Assembly (NCBI GenBank): GCA_022601195.1
Contig: JAHZIX010000005.1
Span: 202,609-266,608 of the forward strand
Direction: 5' to 3'
Length of the DNA: 64,000 nucleotides
Source of the DNA: Deltaproteobacteria bacterium
Lineage (GTDB): Bacteria; Acidobacteriota; Thermoanaerobaculia; Multivoradales; JAHZIX01
Part shown: piece after piece, positions 42,387 through 50,858 of the stretch
How positions within the stretch are numbered: the first letter of the stretch is position 1
Layout of the letters: each line of letters opens with the position of its first letter
Notes under the pieces: model-generated
Database searches by the model: none
What the model saw: the letters and a program-made list of their open reading frames with translations, nothing else
What the model was told of the DNA's origin: nothing
Translations under genes and position numbers: made by a program

Positions 42387-43759
42387 CCGAGGTCATATTT
42401 TTTCAAGCGATAGTAGAGAGTCGGCGGTGACAGGCCGAGAAGCCTGGCAGCTTGGACCCGGTTACCGTCGGCTCTGGCTAGAGCTTGAAGGATTAGATGG
42501 CGTTCCAACTGACCCAGGTTGATGCCGTCGACGGGTAGGACGATCTCCTCTGACACCAAATTCGTTGGGACGGGGGCGGGGTCAATGAAGTAAAGGTGCT
42601 CCTGGCGGACCAGGGTATCGTCCTCAGAGATCACCACTCTCTCCAACAGGTTTCGCAACTCGCGGATATTGCCCCTCCAGGGATGCTCCATCAGAACCTT
42701 GGCAGCCTGGGGAGAGAGTCCCTGAAACCGCTTCTTGAGTTTGTCGTTAAATCTGTCCAGGAAGTGTTCCGCAAGGGGTTGTATATCTTCCGGTCGTTGA
42801 CGCAAGGGGGGAGCGTAGAACTTGAAGACATTGAGCCGAAAGTACAGGTCTTCACGAAAACGACCTTCCTTGACCATAGTTTTCAGGTCCCGGTTGGTCG
42901 AGGCGATGATGCGAGCGTTGGCGGTCACCAGCTCCTGGCCACCTACCGGATAGTACTCTCGCTCTTCCAGGACTCGAAGTAAGGAGACCTGGGCTGTCTG
43001 GCTCAGCTCGCCGACTTCGTCCAGCAACAGGGTTCCTTTGTCTGCCAACTGGAACTTGCCGGCGACGTCTCTCCGACTGCCAGTGAAGGAGCCGGCTTTA
43101 TGACCGAACAGCTCCGACTCAGCCAGCTCGGCAGGGATCGCTCCACAGTTGAGAGCGATGAAAGCTTGGTCGGTGCGGCTACTGGCGGCGTGAAGGCCGC
43201 GGGCGATCAATTCTTTGCCGGTGCCCGTGTCTCCCTCGATCAAGACCGTTGCGTCCGTAGGACCGATCTTGGCAATATCCTTACGGATCCTCTCGATAGC
43301 GGGACTGTTGCCAATGAGGCGGTACTTCTCATTGGAGATGAGCTGCAGCTCACGGCGTTGATGCAATTCCCGTTTGATTTCGCGGTTCTCTAGGGATCGC
43401 TCGATGGCCAAGAGAAGAACCTCTGGTTCAACAGGTTTGACCAGGTAGTCGGAGGCACCGTTTCGCACCGCCTCGACGATCTTGGAGACGTTTCCGTCTC
43501 CAGTCAGAATGATGACGGGTACCAGGGGTAGCTTTTGCCTGAGGTGGGCTAGGAGGGTCATGCCATCCATCCGGGGGAGCATCAGGTCCAGCAGGATGAG
43601 ATCTGGCAGGGAGCCCCGGTCGAGGATTTGGAGGGCTTGTTCCGCGGAGCTAGCAGCCTGGACATTAAATCGATCCCCTAGGGAGAGGCACATCAACTGC
43701 CGGAGCATCTCCTCGTCTTCGACGAGCAACACTGTCAGCGGATGTTCAGCTGGGGCCAA
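42383..43759 (-). CDS. NtrC-family sigma-54 response regulator with GSFTGS loop
   Basis: The start TTG 43759 is preferred since GGAGAGGAG precedes it; the frame is open to 43870. The protein then has 458 residues: a receiver domain (VLLVEDEE, LLDLMLPRMDG with the phospho-Asp, LVKPVEP), an AAA+ domain with Walker A GDTGTGKE and Walker B TLLLDEVGEL, and a Fis-type HTH (GNRVQAARLLGLSPPTLYYRLKKY). The GAFTGA loop that contacts sigma-54 reads GSFTGS: two Ala to Ser changes, the central FTG kept. It should activate sigma-54 promoters; its histidine kinase is not encoded nearby. Confidence 0.94.
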   Translation of the reverse strand: MAPAEHPLTVLLVEDEEMLRQLMCLSLGDRFNVQAASSAEQALQILDRGSLPDLILLDLMLPRMDGMTLLAHLRQKLPLVPVIILTGDGNVSKIVEAVRNGASDYLVKPVEPEVLLLAIERSLENREIKRELHQRRELQLISNEKYRLIGNSPAIERIRKDIAKIGPTDATVLIEGDTGTGKELIARGLHAASSRTDQAFIALNCGAIPAELAESELFGHKAGSFTGSRRDVAGKFQLADKGTLLLDEVGELSQTAQVSLLRVLEEREYYPVGGQELVTANARIIASTNRDLKTMVKEGRFREDLYFRLNVFKFYAPPLRQRPEDIQPLAEHFLDRFNDKLKKRFQGLSPQAAKVLMEHPWRGNIRELRNLLERVVISEDDTLVRQEHLYFIDPAPVPTNLVSEEIVLPVDGINLGQLERHLILQALARADGNRVQAARLLGLSPPTLYYRLKKYDLG

Positions 43760-43952
43760 ACTAACTTCTCCTCTCCGTCCCGTCTCCAGAGCCACAACTA
43801 GACAACCTCTCGCTCCGCTGCCTCGAGAGCTAGAAGTGGGGCTCCGAGAGGCGATCTTAGCGCCTGTCATTCTATCAGCCGTTTCGATTCAGCTTTCGAG
43901 GTCGGTGAGGGAACAATCTCTCGAGGAGCCGAATCTGATCGACTTACTGGCA

Positions 43953-43979
43953 ATAGAAAAAGGGCCCTTGCGGGCCCTT
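43953..43979 (-). terminator. Rho-independent terminator of the M36 metalloprotease gene
   Basis: Read on the minus strand, AAGGGCCC-GCAA-GGGCCCTT (43960-43979) is followed by TTTCTATTG. It lies about 40 bases after the stop at 44018. Confidence 0.88.
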
Positions 43980-44017
43980 GAACGGCTCCTTGGGGAGCCT
44001 CGGTCGGGGGCGAATGC

Positions 44018-45955
44018 CTACTTACAGGTCTTGCCGCCGGAGGGGCCTTTGCACTTGTTGGAGCAGCATTGGCTGTTCGAGGTGCAGGAGGTTCCCACTG
44101 GGAAGCAACTACCGCCGCCGCAATCCGGGTCGGCGCTGTCGATGAGGCCGTCACAGTCATTGTCCTGACCGTCGTTACAGCTCATCTCGGAAGGCTCCGT
44201 GGGAGTACAGCTGACGCAGTTGGAGGGCAGAGAGAAGGACTCGGTGATGGTGACTCGTTGGCCGCGGATCCGCGAGCTGGAGCCATCGCCGATGCCGGAA
44301 GCGGCGAAAGCTTCCCAGATCAGACATTCGTTACCGGAGCCGGTGGCTGCCTGAAGAATGCCGTCTCGCATGTCTCCCATGTCGGGGCCGGAAGGGGTGA
44401 AGTTCATGCCGCCGACGATGTAGTCGAACAAGGTGTCCTGGGACACTCCATTCTGCTGAAAGATCTGGTGCATACGCCAACAGGTGGCGGCGTAGATCTC
44501 GCCGTCGAAATGAACGCTGTTACCGGTGAAGTCGCCGTAGGTACGTGGGTAGTTGGTGTAGGGGGCACTACGAATACCGTCTGGATCCTGGGTGGAGTAC
44601 TCGCCTACCGTGTCGTCGTCGTTGACAAGGATGGCCAGGCAATCGCTCATGCCTTCACCAATGGCTCCAGACATGGGGCCACTCATGTTTCCGATCATCC
44701 GCCAGGTCAAGCCATGGCCGTATTCGTGCCAAATGATGTCGGAGTCCACGTCGCCGTCCCGGTCCGGGTTGGGGGCAGTCCATAGAAACATTTGCATGCG
44801 TCCGGGGCTGCCGTCGTTAGGAGTCGAGAAGTTGGCATTGTTCGTGCCACTGCCGTCCTGGGCCTCAGCGTTGACCGCATCGTTGCCGTTGCCACCGTTG
44901 CCGAAGTTGTTGTTCTGAAAATTCCCCGCTGACTCGGTGAAGCCATGGCTGTAGAGCTTGTCGTGAATGACGTTGTTGAAATAGAACAGGTTCTGTACCG
45001 CTACCGCTTGATTGGTGGCGGTAGTGGGGGCCTGGCCGAGATTGGCAGAAGCCAGGAAGTCACCACTGGACACGGCGGAGCCGCCGCTATCGGGAGAGTT
45101 GTTGGCGTCCCGGTCGAGGTAGGCGTGGACGTTATTGCCGGAGATGTTGACGGTGGTCTGACTACCGCTCAACCAACCGGATGGGGATTCGGTGTTGCCC
45201 GCGCCGGGGCCGGAGACAACGGTCTGGTTAGTGGTGCCCGGGTGGTCCGGGAAGATGCGATAGGAGTCTTCGTTGGTGCGCAGCTCGGTGCTCAGAACCA
45301 GCCCGTTGCCGTCGACGAGGGTGTAGTGAAGGAGATTGGCACGGTTGGTCCAGGTTTCCACGAGGAAGCCCTCGTTCATGCCAGCAGCGACCGGGATAGC
45401 TACCCGGGTGACGTTGGGGGCGCGAAAGAACGACTCCCCGGGAGTGTAAGTCACGGTGTTTCCGTAGCTCTCCAGCTCCTGGGTTTGGTTGGCCAAGCCC
45501 GGGTGGAGATGCGTGAGGGCGGCCTGCAGGGCGTCCTGGGCGGTGACTCGAGCTGGGCGAACTCCCTCTTCCGGAATCTTGGCGATGTTCTCGATGAGGT
45601 GAACCAATTCACCATCGGCGTTGAGGGTGGCCTTGACGTAGGTACCGAAGACGTTCAATCCGGAGACCATTTGGCCCGACTTGATGTGAGTCAGCCCGGT
45701 CGCTTCGATGCGTTGCTCGGTGATGGTGACCAAGGAGCTTACAGTGGCGAGACTTTGTCGTTCGCCCTGGAAAAACTTGGCGACAACCTGTTCGGGGGCA
45801 GCGTCAGAAGGAAGGCTCAAGGGAGCACCTCCAGGAGCAGCGACCACTCTCGCTTCCCGCGCCTGGTGAGCCGTCGCCAGGTCCGCTGCGGAAGCGGTGC
45901 TCGCTACGCCAGCGACCACAAGAAGCCCGATCGAAACATACTTCAGATACCTCAT
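44018..45955 (-). CDS. Secreted M36 (fungalysin-type) metalloprotease with knottin-like tail
   Basis: AGGAGG precedes the ATG. The 645-residue preproprotein has a signal peptide (residues 1-23, ASTASA), an FTP-type propeptide, and a peptidase M36 core with HEYGH at 410-414 and the third zinc ligand Glu434 in GEGMSD, all complete. A MopE-like repeat (CNDGQDNDCDGLIDSADPDC, residues about 590-611) precedes a tail spaced C-x6-C-x5-CC-x3-C-x8-C (617-644), the spacing of inhibitor-cystine-knot peptides. Similar tails occur on secreted proteins of myxobacteria and Acidobacteriota. The tail may stabilise, target or inhibit the enzyme (inference). Confidence 0.93.
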   Translation of the reverse strand: MRYLKYVSIGLLVVAGVASTASAADLATAHQAREARVVAAPGGAPLSLPSDAAPEQVVAKFFQGERQSLATVSSLVTITEQRIEATGLTHIKSGQMVSGLNVFGTYVKATLNADGELVHLIENIAKIPEEGVRPARVTAQDALQAALTHLHPGLANQTQELESYGNTVTYTPGESFFRAPNVTRVAIPVAAGMNEGFLVETWTNRANLLHYTLVDGNGLVLSTELRTNEDSYRIFPDHPGTTNQTVVSGPGAGNTESPSGWLSGSQTTVNISGNNVHAYLDRDANNSPDSGGSAVSSGDFLASANLGQAPTTATNQAVAVQNLFYFNNVIHDKLYSHGFTESAGNFQNNNFGNGGNGNDAVNAEAQDGSGTNNANFSTPNDGSPGRMQMFLWTAPNPDRDGDVDSDIIWHEYGHGLTWRMIGNMSGPMSGAIGEGMSDCLAILVNDDDTVGEYSTQDPDGIRSAPYTNYPRTYGDFTGNSVHFDGEIYAATCWRMHQIFQQNGVSQDTLFDYIVGGMNFTPSGPDMGDMRDGILQAATGSGNECLIWEAFAASGIGDGSSSRIRGQRVTITESFSLPSNCVSCTPTEPSEMSCNDGQDNDCDGLIDSADPDCGGGSCFPVGTSCTSNSQCCSNKCKGPSGGKTCK

Positions 45956-46541
45956 TCTTTAGAAACCTCCTAAGATTGACTTGAAAGCCAAAACGTCTCA
46001 GATTGCACGCGCACTGCCCGTAGAAACACCGACCCCAAGGTCTGGGATCGAGTTTTACGGAGCTTTTTGGGGAGCGCTTTCATCCAGTTGTTCGTTGAAG
46101 AAGCAAGGGGTGTGCCAGCGGTGCTCCTATCTCTATGTAGTTGCAGCGGAACCGTTTAGCGAAATACAGAAAATACCGTGAGAGGGAATGAACTAAGCAA
46201 ATGGTGGGAAGTCATCAAATGATGACTTCGAGTTGTGGCCCCCTGGTCAGTTGGCCTAGCCTTTCCTTCTCAGCGAATTCGTCGCGAGGCATTGGAGATG
46301 CCGGGAGATCCAAGGAAGAAGATGATTTCTGCGCCGCAGGCATAGTGACACTCTGTCGAGGAGCAGAATCGCCGTCTGACGCGGGAGATTCAGGTAGATA
46401 CGGGGCCGCAGCAGAAGATTGGTGAGAAAGAAGGGCTAGAGAATGCCATCTGAGCGGGTGACTTTCACCGGCCACCGAAAGGCTGTTCTGGTTTGTTTGG
46501 AACTAGAAAGGAGTTAGAGAGATGATCCCTGGTGGCTGTGT
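45956..46541. other. Non-coding region with a perfect 10-bp palindrome
   Basis: No convincing gene in about 590 bases. Both flanking genes read leftward, so it contains the promoter of the M36 protease. The main feature is the palindrome at 46208-46229. The small open frames here are not protein-like. Confidence 0.55.
46208..46229. promoter_or_regulatory. Perfect palindrome, candidate operator upstream of the M36 gene
   Basis: GAAGTCATCA-AA-TGATGACTTC, ten bases per arm, lies 250 bases upstream of the protease start in the intergenic space. No T-run follows on either strand, which favours a protein-binding site over a terminator. Confidence 0.45.
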
Positions 46542-47741
46542 CTACAGGTCCACTAAGGGTAGCTTGCGAGTTACGGTAGCCACGTACCAGCGCTCGACGC
46601 TCTCTTTGACCAACCCGGCCGCGGACCCTTCGAGGGGGACTCCCAGCACGATGCCGGTGGCGTCTCCTCCCCCCAGGGAGACCAACAAACCCAAGTCTCG
46701 AGGTTGGAATGGCTTGGGCGGCCGGCCGATGATCTCATCACTCAATGCAGTTGCCACGTAGGCGCCTTGGCGCAGGGCGACGGCGGCAGTGGCCGGGAGA
46801 GGATCGCCGTCGACTTCGAAAGTGATGGCATCTCCAATGGCGTAGATTTCCGGGTAGGCTTCGAGCCGCAGGCGGTCATCTACCCGCAACTTGCCGCGGC
46901 CATCTACCTCGAAGCCGCTGCTAGCAAGCAAGGGGTTCCCCTGAATACCGCCGGACCAGATCACCGTGCGGCAGGGGAACCTCTCCCCAGCGAAGTTGAT
47001 GCCCTCCGGGTCGACGCCCTCGAGTGGGCAGTCGCAGCGAACATCAATGCCCTTCCGGCCGAGTACTGAGGCCGCTTTTTCGCCCATGGAGGGGGTGCAG
47101 TCCTGGAGCAATCCAGGCCCTGCCTCCAGGAGCAGGAGATGGATCTCGCTCACGGGCACTCCGTGAGAGTCCGCCAGACCGGTGACCCAGTGAGCGATCT
47201 CTCCGGCGATTTGGCAACCGGTAGATCCGCCGCCGACCACAGCGATGCGTAGCCAAGACTGTCGGATGACAGGGTCAGTGGCCTGGCCGGCGTTGGCGAA
47301 GGCTTGTTGAAGATGATCCCGCAAGTGAATCGCGTCCTGCCACCAACGCAGGGGGAGGGAATGCTCCCGGAGTCCCGGGATAGGTGGGGTGGCGGCTTCG
47401 GACCCCAAGGCGATCACCAAGCGATCATAGGAGATGCTCTCGCCGTCTACCCGAATCGACTTTTCCTGAGGATCGATGGACTCCACATTGCCCTGAAGGA
47501 TCTCGACAGCTCCGGGCGGGAGGAGGTCGACGATGGGTAGGGCAGCCTCGTCGGCGGGGACGCTGTCCGTCGCTACTTGGTGGAGGCGAGTGATCAACTG
47601 GTGTCGGTGCCCTCGGTCGATCAAGGTGATCCGTCTTTCGAGACCATGGCGTCGGCAACTTTGGGCAAGATCCAAGGCGGTGCGAAGACCTCCATAGCCG
47701 GCACCGAGGAGGACGATGTGATGGATTTCAGGATTAGGCAT
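46542..47741 (-). CDS. Type II NADH dehydrogenase-like FAD oxidoreductase
   Basis: From ATG 47741 the protein has 399 residues. It has the FAD-binding motif LLGAGYGGLRTA near the N-terminus, a second Rossmann motif VVGGGSTGCQIAGEIA for NAD(P)H near residue 165-180, and YAIGDAI near residue 310 as in NDH-2 and sulfide:quinone reductases. The Cys pair of SQR is absent, so an NADH:quinone oxidoreductase-like activity at the membrane surface is most probable. A GTG at 47765 in the same frame is less likely because an ATG with a better context follows. Confidence 0.9.
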   Translation of the reverse strand: MPNPEIHHIVLLGAGYGGLRTALDLAQSCRRHGLERRITLIDRGHRHQLITRLHQVATDSVPADEAALPIVDLLPPGAVEILQGNVESIDPQEKSIRVDGESISYDRLVIALGSEAATPPIPGLREHSLPLRWWQDAIHLRDHLQQAFANAGQATDPVIRQSWLRIAVVGGGSTGCQIAGEIAHWVTGLADSHGVPVSEIHLLLLEAGPGLLQDCTPSMGEKAASVLGRKGIDVRCDCPLEGVDPEGINFAGERFPCRTVIWSGGIQGNPLLASSGFEVDGRGKLRVDDRLRLEAYPEIYAIGDAITFEVDGDPLPATAAVALRQGAYVATALSDEIIGRPPKPFQPRDLGLLVSLGGGDATGIVLGVPLEGSAAGLVKESVERWYVATVTRKLPLVDL

Positions 47742-47871
47742 CGAAACTAGGTACCGAAGAAACACGGGGCCTTGCGGCCTCGAGATGCGGAATCAAAGGG
47801 TGACAAATCGACTTTGAGCATCGAGAAAGGGGCAAAGAAATGGAGTCTGGGGAATAGGCGCCGCAGATAGC

Positions 47872-48231
47872 TCAGCGACGGGCCGCCGAACGCGTGGTTT
47901 CCTGATGGCGCTCTTCCCGACGTAAACGACTTCCGAGATCCTCTCGGTTCGAGACGGCGGATCCCAGTCCGTCGATATCGTCGGCTAGGTTGGCCAGGGC
48001 GTTTCCCAAGGGGCGTGGCAGTACCTTGCCGGAAGCTTGGCTGGCGAGTCGAGCCGTCCCCAAGACGCCTCGGCGCAAGGAGGGGGGGAGAACCAGGACC
48101 GGTAGGGCCGTCATCTTCAGACCCTCTCGGGCTAGGGTCGCTGCAAGACCCAGGGCTGCTGAAGAAACGCTGCGCGGGGCAGTGGAATCTTCGCAGTCCG
48201 TGGTTTCTTCGATGGCTGGCTCGCCACTCAT
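47872..48231 (-). CDS. Small protein of unknown function
   Basis: From ATG 48231, with GGAGG seven bases before it, the protein has 119 residues. The N-terminus is acidic (SGEPAIEETTDCEDST), the middle is alpha-helical and moderately hydrophobic (SAALGLAATLAREGLKMTALPVLVLPPSLRRGVLG), and the end is very basic (RLRREERHQETTRSAARR). There are no signs of a signal peptide and no recognised motif. The codon composition is like that of its neighbours, so it is probably a real gene. Confidence 0.55.
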   Translation of the reverse strand: MSGEPAIEETTDCEDSTAPRSVSSAALGLAATLAREGLKMTALPVLVLPPSLRRGVLGTARLASQASGKVLPRPLGNALANLADDIDGLGSAVSNREDLGSRLRREERHQETTRSAARR

Positions 48232-48299
48232 GATTTTTCCTCCATAGGCCATTCTAACACCTCATCCCTAGCACCTAATCTCAACCGCGACTCGTGGTA

Positions 48300-48313
48300 G
48301 GCCCTATAGGGCC
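48300..48313. promoter_or_regulatory. Perfect 14-bp palindrome GGCCCTATAGGGCC
   Basis: The palindrome lies 70 bases upstream of the start at 48231, in the gap between that gene and the end of the TPR-glycosyltransferase gene. It could be an operator or part of the promoter; the inner CTATAG is -10-like. Confidence 0.35.
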
Positions 48314-48528
48314 CGAAAGTCTCACCAGCTTCGTTGCACCGCCATAGAAGGCCTGCGAGAAGTTGGGGCCAATCTTAGTTAACAGGAATCTGTGAGGCGC
48401 CCGGTTGGGCCCAGAAAACGGACTGAAGAAAGCGAGTCCGTGTCTGAGCACAGGCGAGCCGCGCCAACACCGGGAGGATTCGTCGCCAACTGGAGCCCTC
48501 CGTACCGACGGGAGGGATCGAACCCAAG

Positions 48529-50316
48529 CTAGGGGACGAGCCGGCTAGAGCGCTGGGAAGCCGGTCGTGCCTTGGCTAAGGTTGGCTCCGTCGGGTCAAC
48601 GAAGGGTGAACAATTCGACCGGCTGGCGAGCTCTGCTTCGACTCGCTGGAAGACCCCTGACCAATCCCCTGCAGTCTCCTGGCGAAACAACCGTAGAGCT
48701 GGGTACCAAGGGCTGTCTTCTCTCTGGCTGAGCCATCGCCAGTCGGGCCGACTGTGCAGTATCAACCAGGTTTCCTGGCCCAGGGCGCCGGCTAGATGAG
48801 CCATGGAGGTATCGACGGTGACTACCAGGTCGAGCTCTTGAACAATGGTGCCGGTGCTGGCGAAGTCGCCCAGGAGATCTCCGAGATCAGTGATGGAGGA
48901 GGTCTCGATGCGCTCCAAGTCGGCGGCCCGATCGCCGAATTGAAGACTGAACACGTGGACCCCTTGAAGGCGGGTAAGAGGAAGAAAAGGCTCTAGACCC
49001 GAAGATCTCAGGTCATCGCAGGGGTGCGCCGGGTTACCAGCCCAAACGATCCCTACTTTCAAATCGCCACCGGCGGCGGCGAAGGCTTCATCGAGATCGG
49101 GCCTCGGTTCTGCCTTGGGAAATAGATACGGCGTTTTGGCCGGGATGTTCTCCAACTGGGTGCCGAACACTCGAGGCAGACTGAGCAAAGGAATTTGAAA
49201 ATCAAAATCCGGTAGGTCGTCGTCCGGTCCGAAGAGTTGATCGATGCCCGCGCAAGTGGCGAGGAGGGAGCGTAGCGGGGCGGGGGATTGAAAGAGAACC
49301 TCACCGCCCCGTTCTTGGACCAGGTGGGCATAGCGAATGAAATGCAAAGTGTCCCCATGGCCCTGCTCATCGACCAATAGGATTCGTCGCTCCTGCAGGT
49401 CTTCCCCTTGCCAAATAGGTTGGTCACACCCTTCTCGACGGGCTGGTGAGCCATCGTTGGTGAACCGCCATTCGTATTCCTTCCATCCCTCCTCGAGCTC
49501 TCCCTGCTGTAGCAGCGAGAAGCCCAAGCGGATGTGTGCTTCTTTCTCCTGGGGAGAGAGCTCGACTGCCTTTCGGAAGGCGGCAACGGCGGCACCAAGC
49601 TCCCCCTCGTCGTCGAGGACGGAGCCCAACTTGACGTACCCGGGCACGAAGTCCGGTGAGATTTCGAGAGCGGCTTGGCATTCTTCTCGAGCTCGCTGGA
49701 GCTCCCCCTGAGACCGGTAGAGACCGGCGAGGTTGACTCGCGCCTTGGCCAGGTCAGGCCGTAACTCGATGGCCCTGGAAAAGGCCCGGCGAGCTGCTTC
49801 CAACTCCCCCCCGTAGAGATGAATCACCCCCAAGTTGAGGTGAGCTTCAGCGTAATCCGGATCAATATCCAGGGCACCCTGGTAGGCCTTCGCCGCTTCT
49901 TCTAGCTGCCCGCCAAGCCGCATGACATTGCCGAGATTAAAGTGAGCATCGGGGTATTGGGGGTCGATTTCGATGGCCCGCCGATGGGCATCTGCAGCCT
50001 CATCGAAGCGGCCCTGAGCCAGCCATACGATTCCGAGGCTATTGGAGTAGGTTCGGTCCTGAGGTCGAGCTTTTCGGGCCTCGAGGATGAGCTTCTCCCC
50101 CTCCGCGGAATTTCCTCTTTGGTGGTGGACGATACCCAAGACATGCAAGGCTGGTGGGTGGCCTGGGGAGTCCTCCAGGATGCGATCGCACAACGCCTCC
50201 GACTCCGCAAGGCGTCCCTTTGAAAGGAGGAAAGCGGCCTCCCGAACTCGAGAGCCCGCTCCTTTTTTGGTGACCTTTCTAGCGTCGACTGGGGCAGCGA
50301 AAGTGTCCGGAATCAC
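48529..50316 (-). CDS. TPR protein with GT9/heptosyltransferase-like C-terminal domain
   Basis: The start is GTG 50316, preceded by GGAGAAGG. The 595-residue protein has ten or so TPR units up to about residue 310 (consensus A-x3-YQGALDIDPDYAEAHLNLGV). It then has a glycosyltransferase-like domain: KVGIVWAGNPAHPCDD, the VVTVDTSMAHLAGALG pattern that in heptosyltransferases binds the nucleotide-sugar phosphate, and the C-terminal WRWLSQREDSPWYPALRLFRQ. The module is common in bacterial TPR-glycosyltransferases of uncertain acceptor. No signal peptide. It belongs to the island with the CHAT protein; the small gene upstream is 33 bases away. Confidence 0.86.
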   Translation of the reverse strand: MIPDTFAAPVDARKVTKKGAGSRVREAAFLLSKGRLAESEALCDRILEDSPGHPPALHVLGIVHHQRGNSAEGEKLILEARKARPQDRTYSNSLGIVWLAQGRFDEAADAHRRAIEIDPQYPDAHFNLGNVMRLGGQLEEAAKAYQGALDIDPDYAEAHLNLGVIHLYGGELEAARRAFSRAIELRPDLAKARVNLAGLYRSQGELQRAREECQAALEISPDFVPGYVKLGSVLDDEGELGAAVAAFRKAVELSPQEKEAHIRLGFSLLQQGELEEGWKEYEWRFTNDGSPARREGCDQPIWQGEDLQERRILLVDEQGHGDTLHFIRYAHLVQERGGEVLFQSPAPLRSLLATCAGIDQLFGPDDDLPDFDFQIPLLSLPRVFGTQLENIPAKTPYLFPKAEPRPDLDEAFAAAGGDLKVGIVWAGNPAHPCDDLRSSGLEPFLPLTRLQGVHVFSLQFGDRAADLERIETSSITDLGDLLGDFASTGTIVQELDLVVTVDTSMAHLAGALGQETWLILHSRPDWRWLSQREDSPWYPALRLFRQETAGDWSGVFQRVEAELASRSNCSPFVDPTEPTLAKARPASQRSSRLVP

Positions 50317-50349
50317 GATGCCTTCTCCCGCAGAGGTGATTGTGGGAAA

Positions 50350-50670
50350 TCAGTCGTCGATCGTGAAGATACAAGCCGCCGTATTCGCCGTGGAGCTCAC
50401 CGCGGCGGAGGTGGTCGTGGTCGTCTCCTTGCCATGAGTAACGGTGATGGCTTCGAGAGCTACCGTTGCGGTCTTTGAATTCTGAGGGACAATGCCTTGC
50501 TCGCCCGCTGGCTTGAAAGAGACCGTGTAGGGACCGTTATCCCCAGTGGGGTGCAGAGTGGTTGTACCGCCGGCAGCCAGGGAGACGGTGGTGGGGTCGT
50601 TGGGGCTGGTCTGAATAACGGTCTGTCCGACGTGGGTCTGGTCGGTTACTTTGATGCCTTCAATGCTCAT
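50350..50670 (-). CDS. Small Thr/Ser-rich protein of unknown function
   Basis: From ATG 50670, after GGGAGAGAAC, the protein has 106 residues. It begins SIEGIKVTDQTHVGQTVIQT, followed by Thr/Gly-rich beta-type text (VSLAAGGTTTLHPTGDNGPYTVSFKPAGEQG) and a run of threonines (KETTTTTSAAVSSTAN). There is one Cys near the end. No signal peptide. The fold may be a single beta sandwich with a flexible Thr-rich end. It lies between the CHAT protein gene and the TPR-glycosyltransferase gene on the same strand. A tempting guess, untested, is that the Thr/Ser-rich end is an acceptor of the glycosyltransferase next to it. Confidence 0.65.
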   Translation of the reverse strand: MSIEGIKVTDQTHVGQTVIQTSPNDPTTVSLAAGGTTTLHPTGDNGPYTVSFKPAGEQGIVPQNSKTATVALEAITVTHGKETTTTTSAAVSSTANTAACIFTIDD

Positions 50671-50858
50671 GTTCTCTCCCAAGAGTTGTTTTCTGGCTCG
50701 ACAGTGACTCACTGCGCTCATCGGTGATTTGGGCCGGTTTCTTTGTCGGTTTCTCAATGCCCAAAAGAGATGGCTCCCTGGTGCACTCGGAACGGAAAAG
50801 GACGCTCCATTCCAAGGTGTCTCACAGCCGTGAATTGTTTCTAATGTTTGATCAGGAG

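Noticed and set aside
46522..46761. 79-residue plus-strand frame with a ribosome-binding-site-like AGGAG
   Set aside because: It lies antisense to the NDH-2-like gene end and reads as a shadow of it.
48510..48530. tRNA-like GATCGAACCC (T-arm GGTTCGATC on the minus strand)
   Set aside because: The T-stem has only three to four pairs, and no D-arm, anticodon arm or acceptor stem fits around it.
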